The position numbers and the translations under genes are program-made. Source: Hesperophylax magnus (lineage: Eukaryota; Arthropoda; Insecta; Trichoptera; Limnephilidae). Taken from it: a stretch of DNA of 64,000 nt. Each line of letters opens with the position of its first letter. Positions within the stretch are counted from its first letter, which is position 1. Below the pieces are notes generated by a model. It ran no database searches. It was not told the origin of the DNA and saw nothing but the letters and a program-made list of their open reading frames with translations. The stretch spans positions 6,076,001-6,140,000 of the forward strand of contig JAIUSX010000014.1 of NCBI GenBank assembly GCA_026573805.1. Direction: 5' to 3'. This document shows positions 12,001 through 24,500 of this stretch, in pieces.

Positions 12001-15000
12001 TAGAAGATTTTCAAATATTGTCAAGTTATTCGTAACCAGGGAATGTTTGGCTTTCTTTAAAAAAAAATCTCACCAGAAATTTTTTCACCAGTTTTTTTTT
12101 GTTTAAGTGAGTTTTGGAGGTATTTTTGATGTAATATTTTTAATTTTAAAAAAATTTACACATTTGATGTATAGTGTACGATTTGTCATTTTATGTGAAA
12201 CACCTCTGAGAGTTCCTGAAGTTCCTTCAAAAGAAAGCAGCAATAACTTTTAAATTTTCGAACAAAAAAATTAAAAAAAACATTTTTTTTAAAATAACTT
12301 TGCCAATTGTTATGAAGCATCAAATATGTTACCACTCATGCCTGAAGGGGTTAATTTTTTTAAATTTTTCTCTTAGTTGCTATTTTTATGTTCTTGTTAT
12401 ATTTTTCCATAAATAAATATTTTTAATAGAACAAGTATATGGTTATTCTAATTTATCGAACCTGGGCTCTGTTTAATGTGTGAATCTTAGTCCTTTCTTC
12501 TCCTCCCAGGGTTTCTGCCAACATTATCCATGTGTGTGCATGGTAGTTCACCCTATAGAATCCTGCAAACATTACAAAAGCCAACATTAATTTTGAATAT
12601 CCTACCGCAGACAGTCTGCATTCTTGACACTTCAGTTCCATTTTAAAAATGGCGGTATTTTATCGCTTGCCTGAAATATTGAAAAAATTACTTCCAATTT
12701 TTAAAATTCAAAACAAATCTGAGATCACTAAATCAGAGTTATGCAGTCAGATAACAGACTTTTATATTTTTGATTAACGCAGACCCTGCAAAAAAACGGG
12801 ATATTATATTCTGATTCTGATATCTTCAATTAAATAAATCCTAATAAATTGCTTAGGGGCCGTTCAAGCAGATTTATTACAATTATTTACACCCTCTTCC
12901 CCCTTGTCACCAAAAGTAAGCAAAGCTCTTACCCCCCCCTCCCATGCTTACGTAAAAATTGGTACCTATATGCAGTGTTGCCAACGGGTCTTGGCCTAAT
13001 GTCGCCGTTTTTCAAACATTTAGTAGCCTAATGTAGCCGAATTTCTATAAAATAAATTCTGCCCACATATTCCCCTCAAATATTGTACGGGAGCTTAATT
13101 CCCCCTTTTATTATTCGAAATCCATGGGAAGGGGGGGGTTTTCAGAGAATTTCTGTAAAACATAATTCCCCACAAAAATGATTCAAAATAAGTACTCCCC
13201 ACAAAATATTTCAAATCCATGGGGGGAGGGTTGTTGCAGAACTTCGCTGAAAAAAAATTCCGCACAGACAAAAACATTATGTGATTCCCCACAACACAAT
13301 TTTATTTTGAAATCCATGCGGGAAATCCTTCGTTGGCAAACACTGCCTATATGCATTTTTCTGTTAATATATTCTGTTCTTTAAGCGAGTATCTAAACGT
13401 ATTAATTATTTGTGGGAATCCCGAATATGTATGAACATAGACAATGTGTGGGTTGCCAATGTGTAAAAAAAAAAAAACTATTGCTGAGCAGTGCTGACGT
13501 AATCACTATCTCGACCCCCCCACCCCCCATGTCATCAAAAATAAGCAAAGCAAAGACCCCCCTGCCCCCCTATAGTGCTTACATAATACTTGAACGGCCC
13601 CTTACTACAACCGCTACGAAAAAGGCTGTTAAGGAGGAAATATAATCACGCAGAAACTCCAGAAAAGCAACACATTCGAAATAATTTAAATCAATTCAAT
13701 TCAATTTGTATCCTTCTCAAAACACTGCAATTGTGATCTCTTCTGCTCTTGCTCTTTTGAAACATAATATTAATTATATAAAACAGTAGTATAACGTTGA
13801 CACAAAGTTAAAAGCTTCTTATAACAAGGCTTGCTGTTTAAAAGAAGCCTCACTGATTCTAAATCTGCCGATAGCTAACTTGATTCCATTCAACACCAAG
13901 ATTACCATCCCACCGGCAAAGCCATTGGCAAGTTAGTCCTGAAGGCTGGGAGATATTTATGGAGTTAACCACCGAGAACATAGCAATGAACGGTCTCCCT
14001 GATGAGCCGAGTTTTCAAACTATCCATAAATCAATTTGAAGAAATATATATCAGTTTAAATGTCCCTCTGGTCTACGTCTATCCTGTTTTGGGATACAAG
14101 CCACCTATTCAAATTTAGTAGTATGGATAATATAAAGTAATTATAAATATATATGTAATGTAGTCAGGTATGATTTGAGATTTTCAAGGCCAAGAGTATA
14201 ATAATGATTTGTTTTTGGGGTATCATGCCGTGTTACAGATGTTTAATCTGCCCTGATGATGGACACTGGAATGCTGTCCAAAACGTTGGCTAAAGAAGGA
14301 GGTAGCGAAACACGGCATAATACCCCAAAAACAAATCACTATAATGTAATATAGTGTTTATTCTGAAATAATTATAAATATGGTGTATTTGAGTGGTTTC
14401 GGTTTCAGTCTGTATTTAGTGTTAGTATAATATCTTTTTCTGAGCTCCCAATACTATGATTCCAGTGTTTTATTTGAGATTTTAATGATTTCTTTGTACA
14501 GTTTAGTACCATATTATAGGAAGCTTTTTTGCCCAAATGTTGTATTTGTAGTTGCTTTTTGGATAACTTTTAACTATATTGCTAAAATCTAGTGTTTACG
14601 TGTTAGTTGTTTCTTGTGTTTGGTATTTATAAATATAAAAGAATATTGTTTTAGAATAGAGTTGTTTAATTGACAAGATGTGAGGATTGTTGAAGATTTC
14701 GTCAGTTCTAGTAAAATACAAGGACTTTCAGATAAATTATGAATATGCTTTTTGGCTTTTAAATAGTGATTTTAGGATATTGTCATTTGCACCGCCCAAT
14801 CCAATCCATTGTGACGATGGATTCTCAAAGTACCCAACTGGTCACTCATGTGACATGTTTTTTTTTCTTTTCTCCTCAATTAGTCCTAGTGAGGTGAGTA
14901 ATTAAGCTTTGTGTTCTGTGAGAAGCCATAAATCATAAGGTAGTGAACAGTGGAAGAAGGCAGTGATCATAAAGTAGTGAATAGTGAGAAAAACATTTCC

Positions 15001-18000
15001 AATAGCGAAGCATTGCGGGGTTCACTAGTAAATAAATATTTTTTTCTTCCTTACCTGTCTGCTGCTTATTGAATACGACCCATTCGTGTCCAGTCTTGCC
15101 CTTGTCAATAGTTGTCTTCTGGGTACTCATGATCATGTCTGGCTTGGTATTATCAAAATCAGGTTTGCTCTCTGAGGCCCATGTGATGGGAATGTTGTAT
15201 ATAACATCTGGAACGTCCTCACCAAACACGACCATACGATTCTAAAAACAATTTAATTTACTTATTATTAAATTCTAAAAAACCATCACATTAGAAAAAT
15301 GATTTGCAGTGTGTTTCGTGTAATTCGCATGGCATTTCTTCGAAATAAAGATTTTTCTCAAGTCTCAATTCTAAATAGAAATTCTTTTTCAATTATTTCG
15401 CATAAACATTCAGCGATGTCTCCAGACTGCTCAGAACGCTGTGCGCATGGACTACATTTAGCGATGTCTCTAGACTGCTCAGAACGCTGCTCAGAACGCG
15501 CATGGACTGTAACTGCTAGACGAGATATTGTGTTACCTGATGAATACAAAAAAACTGTGCATGGTACTGTAGATGATACTGTGGAGATCTACTGTATGTA
15601 ATAAAATATTAACAAAATTCGCAGAATTGAGATGTTCGAAGAAATGAATGGTCAAAGAAAACGTAGTCGAAGAATCAATAGTTTCGAAGAATTGATTTCC
15701 GAAAAACTTATTTCGAAGAAAACGCAAGATACCCAACTTGTACACTGTGGTAATTTGTTGCAACCTTAGATGTAACCTTTGTTGCAAACATTGTTTCATT
15801 TCATGTTGTGTTGATCATATCTGTACATGGCTTTAAACCAATGTATCAAGCATCGGTGAGAGTACTGTGTTTGAGTAGATTCTGGCTGCTATAATTAATC
15901 TGTTCGAGTATAATATATTTATCGATTGCTGAGCAACCCTAAAGTTTAAGTTTACACTTACGGAATTCAAAACTTCGTTTGTGTGAAAGCACTATGAAAC
16001 AATACATGATTATTACTTCAATGGCGAAAACCAGAGATATAAATTGCTGATTAATATCTGTATATAAATATGTATTTTTATTAAAATTGTTACCTGTTCC
16101 AAATTAATGATCCCTGTCTCGTAATTAATATCCACATTGAGTACAGGATATCCGGCCCGTTGGGTCCATGAAGACATAACTGTGGAGACATTGAAGCCAG
16201 TGTAACTCGTCAAACTTCCATCAGTTTTAGCTTGCAGGTCCAGGGATTCGAACAAGTTCTCAGGGTAGGAAGGCTGGAATTTCCTGGAATTTTTTTACAG
16301 TTTCGCAAAATCGATTCGTTTCAATTCAATAAATGAGGTACACTAATAAATGTGTGGTCTGCGATTTAATATGTAATACATTGTAATATATTTAACCTAT
16401 CAGTTGTCAAAGAGAGTAATCAAAATCTGGAAAATTTCTGTCCTTGTATCGGATAATGGTGAATTTATTGTTGTGGTATTTGAATTCCTACAAAAGCTAC
16501 CAAGCTACTCTTGTATGACAAACTTTTGAAATGATTTGTATGCAAATTCGTGCATAATGAACATACATGTAGTGAAGGTGTTAACGCAGAATTTATTTAT
16601 AAATAAGTTATTTGATGTGACGAGGAAAGGGATATGTCAATACATAATTTGAGTAGGTTTTGGAATTTTTAGATAAATCCACACATAATATCTTTTTTTT
16701 AATATATCAACATTGGGTGTCTCTTAAATGGGACATTTGAATTATTAATTCTGACGCGCAGTGCCAATGAAAGTTTAAACAAACAACGTAAATTATTTGA
16801 TTAATTTGCGAATTTCATGTTTAAATAGATATTTAGATTACCACGAAGCATTTTTAATCGTTTATGTTTTTCTTAAGAAAAAAAATAATATTTTTAATAA
16901 TTTGTAAAAAATGCTTCATTTTTACCGTTATTAAAAACTTGATTTTTCAAAAAGGTGCACTGGTTTTGAAAATACTACTAAAATAAAAGTTAATGTTTTA
17001 CCTTGTCGATTAACAGTAGATAATAAGATAGACCTGGCAAATACAAACAAATTAAATCATTGTAGAAGATATAATATTAACAACCATTTATTAAATTTTA
17101 TCGCAATGAGCTTTATATAACTATATATATACTATTCATATGTAAAAGCTAAAAAGGGGCTTAGTAAATAAATAAATAGGCTTCAATGTGTTGTTCCCAA
17201 GATAATTGAAAATAAAATTTGTTTAAAATATACCTAATATAATATGACTAAATTCGTTGGGCTATTCGATTCGAAAGTAATGAAATGGTGATTCCATCTC
17301 ACTATACATAAAACATGTTTTTCTTATAAAAATCTACCTCACTGGGACTAAGCCTGTATCGAGGTTAACAATTTACATTTTAGTGAAGCAAACATAAATG
17401 ACATGTTTATATGAATCAATTTTTTGTGCCACCGTTTTGTTTTTTTAACTACTAGTCACATAATATCTGTCACCAAATGACACGTTCTTATAAAACTCGT
17501 TCTATCTCATTTTTAATTATGGTAGGACATATAAGATAATCCGATTTAGAAAGAGAACTTCAAGCTTTATCCATGCATCATTAATTTAGGAACTTTCTCA
17601 CTTAAGGCGAAGCTTAATGCTAAATCACTATTTTGATTAATCTTTATAACAAGTTGGTGTACATTATGAATACCAAAAAAATATGTTTTATATAAATTGA
17701 AGGGTTTCATATCGTCTTACTTGAGTAGAATACAAATAAAAAAATAAATTACTCAATAAAAAATATAAATGTAACTACAAAAATTTTTTTTTCAATAGAA
17801 TGTATGAACGCGTAAAGGAAACAACTTTTAAAAAATACAGTATAATAGCTAAGATTATCTGTGACAGTTTCACTCGATTGAATTTTTGGCTTTCTTACAA
17901 AATAAATAAAACCTCTTTTATACTTGAAATCGAACGTTTCTAGACTCCGTTTTTAAAGCGAATGTAAGACGTATTACCTACAATATAAGGATACCAAGAA

Positions 18001-21000
18001 TATGCACATTTTTGGCTTGTAGCTTCCTCTTAACCATTTTTCAGCGTGCATCTCGATCTGAATTTTTTTTATCAAGTTGTAATTTTTTCTGTTTTTTTTA
18101 CTCACATTTTGTTTAGGTATTCATTCAGTGCCTTCTTGAATGTCAACTCTCCGACCCAGTTCTCGATCATCCTGAGAACGGACGCCCCCTTGTTGTATGA
18201 GATGGAACCAAAGTGACCGCTGATTTGAGCCGGTGTGTTGACGTTATTGTTGGTGAGGGGATCTGACATCACGGAGGTGTCGACCAGGAACGCTGTGTGC
18301 AACTGGGCCGGGATGAATTGGATCGCCAAATCTAAGTCTTCGACCTAAAATAAGGATTTTAGATGAGATTTTCATATTGATTTATCATGTTATTATACAT
18401 CGACATGAATAATTTAAAAACAATTCGAAATAGATGGCAGTTGGATGTGCGGCCTTTTTAGTACAAAATCTAATTTTGGATTAATTAGGCCAAATTACCC
18501 TACCAAATTGAATGATATTTCTTTTAAATAGAAAGTTTTAGCAAATATCTAGTAATTCTTGGAAGTATTACATATATATACAGGGTGTATCGGCACGTAC
18601 CCGACAAACTTTAACCAGCTATTCCTTAGCACATTTGGAGTAAAAAATGTTATGGGCACTTTGCTGTCCGGTAACATTTTTTTTCTTTTAAAAACAAAAA
18701 ATAAATAAAATTTCCACACTCCGTTACTGCCCCCAGTATAGGGGTAAAGTACTTGGCAACGCCGCGCTACTGTCATCTCTTTCACACGTATTCTGTCTCA
18801 AGTCCCGTGTGGGCTTTTATAAGCAAGTGTGTCGAAAACCATCTTCGCTCTTTCCTACACACTAAATAATAATAGTTAAAAATGAGACGAATGATGCCAT
18901 ACCATTGTGATTGTAAAGCGCGCCAATACGTAAGTATACAACGAAACTCGAATAAGAATTGCCAGGTGGGTTTTTTAATCGCTTTAATCTGACTTCATAT
19001 AAAAATAATACACATAAAAATTTATTAAAATATTTCCAAGTATTATTTAATATAATATTACAGTACAGTACTTTGAACCTTCGCAATAAATTTATTTGAT
19101 TTTAAGTTTAGTTTGTAGAACTCCATTTCAATTTAGAGATTTTTTTTATTTTTAACAGTCTTATTATTAAATTTATAAAAACAGTGTGTTTATAAACAAG
19201 TTCTGCTAGTTGTAATTATTATTACGCGTGACAGCTGTTTCACCTTCTGACGGCATTATCAAACTGTGGTGAAGCCACTTACAGACGACGTAAGTGATAA
19301 CTTTCTATTTTTATTATCCTGGCTTTATTGATTTCCGAGTAAATTGTCGTAAATTATTATTTGCTAATTCCTATTATTGCATTGTTTAAAATTTCACTTA
19401 ATGTCGTTGGTATTTCCAACTGATGACTCAGGGGTTTATTTCCCTGAATAATTAAGTATTTTGGGGTCTAATTATCATGCATTTCATAACATCCGATATA
19501 TCTACACAATTTTTATGTTGAATTGGGGAAAGTTTTATGGCTAAGGGAAGGAGTGGAAGGTGAGGAAGTACCTGGATATTCAGATCTGGTCACCAAATAC
19601 GGCTAGTCATTTCAAGCAACGTTTAAATTCTGAACCTGAATATTCAGATCTGGTCACCAAATACGGCTAGTTATTTCAAGCATTGTTTAAATTCTGAACC
19701 TGGATATTCAGATCTGGTCACCAAATACGGCTAGTTATTTCAAGCATTGTTTAAATTCTAAACCTGGATATTCAGATCTGGTCACCAAATACGGCTAGTT
19801 ATTTCAAGCATTGTTTAAATTCTAAACCTGGATATTCAGATTTGGTCACCAAATACGGCTAGTTATTTCAAGCAACGTTTAAATTCTGAACCTGGATATT
19901 CAGATCTGGTCACCAAATACAGCTAGTTATTTCAAGCATTGTTTAAATTCTAAACCTGGATATTCAGATCTGGTCACCAAATACGGCTAGTTATTTCAAG
20001 CATTGTTTAAATTCTAAACCTGGATATTCAGATTTGGTCACCAAATGCGGCTAGTTATTTCAAGCAACGTTTAAATTCTGAACCTGGATATTCAGATCTG
20101 GTCACCAAATACGGCTAGTTATTTCAAGCATTGTTTAAATTCTGAACCTGGATATTCAGATCTGGTCACCAAATACGGCTAGTTATTTCAAGCATTGTTT
20201 AAATTCTGAACCTGGATATTCAGATCTGGTCACCAAATACCGCTAGTTATTTCAAGCATTGTTTCAATTCTAAACCTGGATATTCAGATCTGGTCACCAA
20301 ATACGGCTAGTTATTTCAAGCATTGTTTAAATTCTAAACCTGGATATTCAGATCTGGTCACCAAATACGGCTAGTTATTTCAAGCATTGTTTAAATTCTA
20401 AACCTGGATATTCAGATTTGGTCACCAAATAAGGCTAGTTATTTCAAGCAACGTTTAAATTCTGAATTAATTAATCAATTACGAAAAAGCGTGGGGTTAA
20501 GAATATTTTTTTAAATTATAGTTGTAATTTATTGTCGATTTTTTAAAAAATTTGCGATATTTTAAATAAAATTTAATAATTATTATGTAAATAAATTAGC
20601 AATTTGGCAGCATTCATTTGCAGGTGGTCAATCCAATGCAGTCATGACGTTTGTGTGAGTGCTTTCCTTTGTGTGAGTGTGTTGCGCAGCAGTTTTATAT
20701 GAACCGTTTTTTGATTCATCGGGATTGTTTTTAAAACTATACATTCTTTGTACCTTCAAATCAGTGGAAATAAACTTAAGTGTGTCAAGCTGCTCGTTAT
20801 ATTCTGGTAATTCTGGAAGGCTTTTAACATAAGCAATAATATTCATAAATCACATTCCGCGAAGTTGTAAATAACTAAATTTATTAAAAAATATACGTTG
20901 TAGGATAGCCTAGCAAGTAACATTTTGACAGAGCACTTACGGTGATTTAAAAAACAACGGCGCTGTTCAAATAATCCAATTATTATTATTGATAAGTACC

Positions 21001-21500
21001 TAAGTGAGGAAAATTGTTTTTAAAAGTGCTCAGAATTATTGGACTTCGATTATAAATTCAGGAAATCTACTAATTAGTTTCATAGTTTCAAAATTAGACT
21101 ATTTAATACGTGAAACGCGTAAGAGGTGAAACCAGAGCATTCCAGAGGTGAAACAATTTAGATACAAAAATAAAACTGATGTGTACAATACAAGAAGACA
21201 ATCAGTGATTCGCATACGAAAAATGTGAATAATCATTATTGTTAAATAAAATATTTATTTTCTGGTACTGGATTATGTAATACGGGCTTCGTTCGCAGCG
21301 ACACGCGAGTTAAGTTGCGATGTTGCTTTCAAATTTTGACAAAGGATAAAACAGTGGTGACATGTGGTGAAAATATGTTTAATTAATTTTTTATTAAAAA
21401 AAAACGTTACCGGACAGCAAAGTGCACATAACATTTTTTACTCCAAATGTGCTAAGGAATAGCTGGTTAAAGTTTGTCGGGTTAGTGCCGATACACCCTG

Positions 21501-21545
<45 letters not shown>

Positions 21546-24500
21546 TTTATTTTGAATTACAAAATATAAGCCCATAAAGAAATCAATTTTTCTAGGAGGC
21601 AACTTTAGAAATTATTTTCAAGTTTAGTCATTATTTAAAAAAATATGTTTATGTACTATGTAAATATGGTGCCATGCAAAAAATGTATAACACCTTTGAG
21701 AAGAGTGTTTTCGGGTCGATATACAAATAAATTTGTGATCCAATGTAAATTGGTCGTTTTTAATTTAAATTTAAGCCCCCATAATGCTTTTAACTTTATT
21801 TATTTTATTTTGTATTTTATCACGTTGTTGTAGCGGTTGAGTTAAACATACAAACTTCAACAACCGCTGTTGAGCTTAGGTGAGCTAAATACACCAAATT
21901 CAACAACCGCTGTTGTGGCAGGTGAGCTAAATATACAATCTGCAACAACCGCTGTTGTAGCAGGTGAGCTAAATATACCAACTTCAACTAGCGCTGTTGC
22001 AGTAGGTGAGCTAAATATACCAACTTAGACTACCGCTGTTGTAGTTGGTGAGCTAAATATACCAACTTCAACTACCGCTGTTGTAGTTGGTGAGCCAAAT
22101 ATACCAACTTCAACTACCGCCGTTGTAGTTGGTGAGCTAAATATACCAACTTCAAGAACCGTCTAAAACGTCTTAACTAAGTCTTTTCTGTGCTGACCGA
22201 ATCAAAATGACAATTCAACACACCTTTAAAAAGTATTCATAAAAGGTGATGAAACCAACAATAGGTCTAAATAGGTCACATAAATTGGGTTTTTCATCGC
22301 TTTTAATGACTTTATATGACTTTTTAAAGGTGTGCTGAATTGTCATTGTGTTTATTTTTTTAAATCATTTTCTGGTAGGTTTGCAGCAAGTAGAAGAAGA
22401 CACCAATGTGGTGAAAGAATTGAGAAGGTTGGAATAACCGAACTTATATTATTTTTTAAAAAAAGAAATACAAACATTTCCGGAATGAATTGAACTCATG
22501 ACGCCTGGGTCGGATCCAGACGCGATGCCAACGTAGCCACAGACCGGTCATCATATATTACTATTTGGGTTTAAGACTTTAAGGAAATGAATAGAGGCAG
22601 TAGAAAGAAGGAATGAAACAATTTTCTAGAGGCAGCTAGGATTCTTCAAGGACTGCAGCCCCGATGCCGTAGATATTATTATATATTGTATGAATACCTA
22701 TATAAATGATGATAAAAATGTTTCTCAATTAATCTTACCAAATCAGGTAATCTGTACTGGAAGAATCTTGCAAATCCTTCGTTCAGCCATGTGTCACTCC
22801 ACCAGTGGCAAGTGACATAATCTCCGAACCACATGTGAGCAATTTCGTGAGCCAAAATTGTGATAACCTGCTGCTTATATTTCACTGACGACTCACTGTT
22901 GTGGTACATGACGTAAGCCTCCCTAGAATTAAAAAAATGCAAAATCAAATTTTAGTGATTTATTTAAAATATCAAAAATCCGTCTGGAGACATCATCAAT
23001 AATTTATTTGAAAATTTAATTCGTTGCTCTGACTCCCCGGAGACCATTGTAGGCCATGTGCAGCGAGAGCATTTATTTAAAATATTTGACGATTTTTTAA
23101 TGTACGATTGCTGTTTTTTTAGAACTTAATCACGAAAAGGAAAAAAAAAATGCTTGGTAAATCACAATTCATTCCAACACAATTCTTCCATCGACAAAAA
23201 AAATCTTTTCGATTTATCATCTCTTTCCCAAACATCATGGTCAATTATTTGCCACGCAAATGATAGCTTCTCTCTTTCTTTTTTCACTCTTTCTTTTATA
23301 CGTCTCGTTTAGGGAGCTATTAATGATAGATACTCATATATTAGGAATGATTAGAAATCACCAACCTGTATGTCAAAAGTCCCCAATTCTCCATGGCTCC
23401 CGCTGAGAAGTCGGGTAGTCCCGCTTGGTCCATCTTCAAATTCGGGCTCATGGAGTAGTAGTCGACACCGGTGAAGTTACTCATGGCTTTGACAAGCGCT
23501 TGTCCTGAAGTAAAGGCATACTGCCCCTGGTCGCTGGCTCCTGGACGTGCGTAAACTCCAAACTGGTTTGGTTCAGTTGTCTCCGTTTTTGCAGCGGCTT
23601 TGAACTCTGACACGATGAAAGCCAACAGGTATGTTGACATTTTTGGTGTCTTGTGGAACGTTTCTCTCGTTATTCCGTTTGGTCTGCAATATTGGATATC
23701 AAACACCAACGTTATTTATGTTTTTTTCGCAAGTAAAGAAAGAAGTATATGAGAAAGGGCACACGGAGAAAAATGAAAAATCTATTCAAATTATTGAATA
23801 CACTATCAAGACGTCAAAACACGTGTTCGAACACGTGAAGGGTATGAAAAGTTTATAAAAAAAAATATTAATTCATTTGTTAAAGGCCTGCGATCCCGTT
23901 TATAACGGGATTTCCAATCATTTCATCAATAGATGTAATAACACCATGATTAATTTCCAATCCCGCACTTCTTTCAAAAATGTTATAGAAAATCACCCAT
24001 ATCATTAAGAAATAAAAAAGGAAAACCTACAGCACGGATCATTACAATGGATTTCTTCCACAAACTACCTGTTTCAAAAATATAACAGGATGTATCAAAA
24101 AGAGAAAAAAATTAAGAAAAACCTACAGCACAATTGGGGCCCCATTAATGGGCATGTTGGAAAGAGACGGGCTGAAGCTTGTAGGGCGATCAATGGTCAA
24201 GGTGAATTCGGCTTTGTACTGGGGCTCATCCAAACAGGGGAACACTTTCCTGGCGTGAACGGGCTGGAACTGCGTTGTTCCGAGCCACCTAGAGAAACAA
24301 ACACATATTTTAGAGGGTCTATCACATCGACTGGGCGTAGATTCAGAGAACGATAAACGTTCGTGTACCTATATAATTGTTTCTTAGTTTAATATATATA
24401 ATCCTTTCAAAGGATTTGTTACTATTTTCTACATAAAAGGTTGCGATTTTTTTTTTACTTCGTGTTGTTTCATTCCGGATTTTATTCACTTATTGAACGA

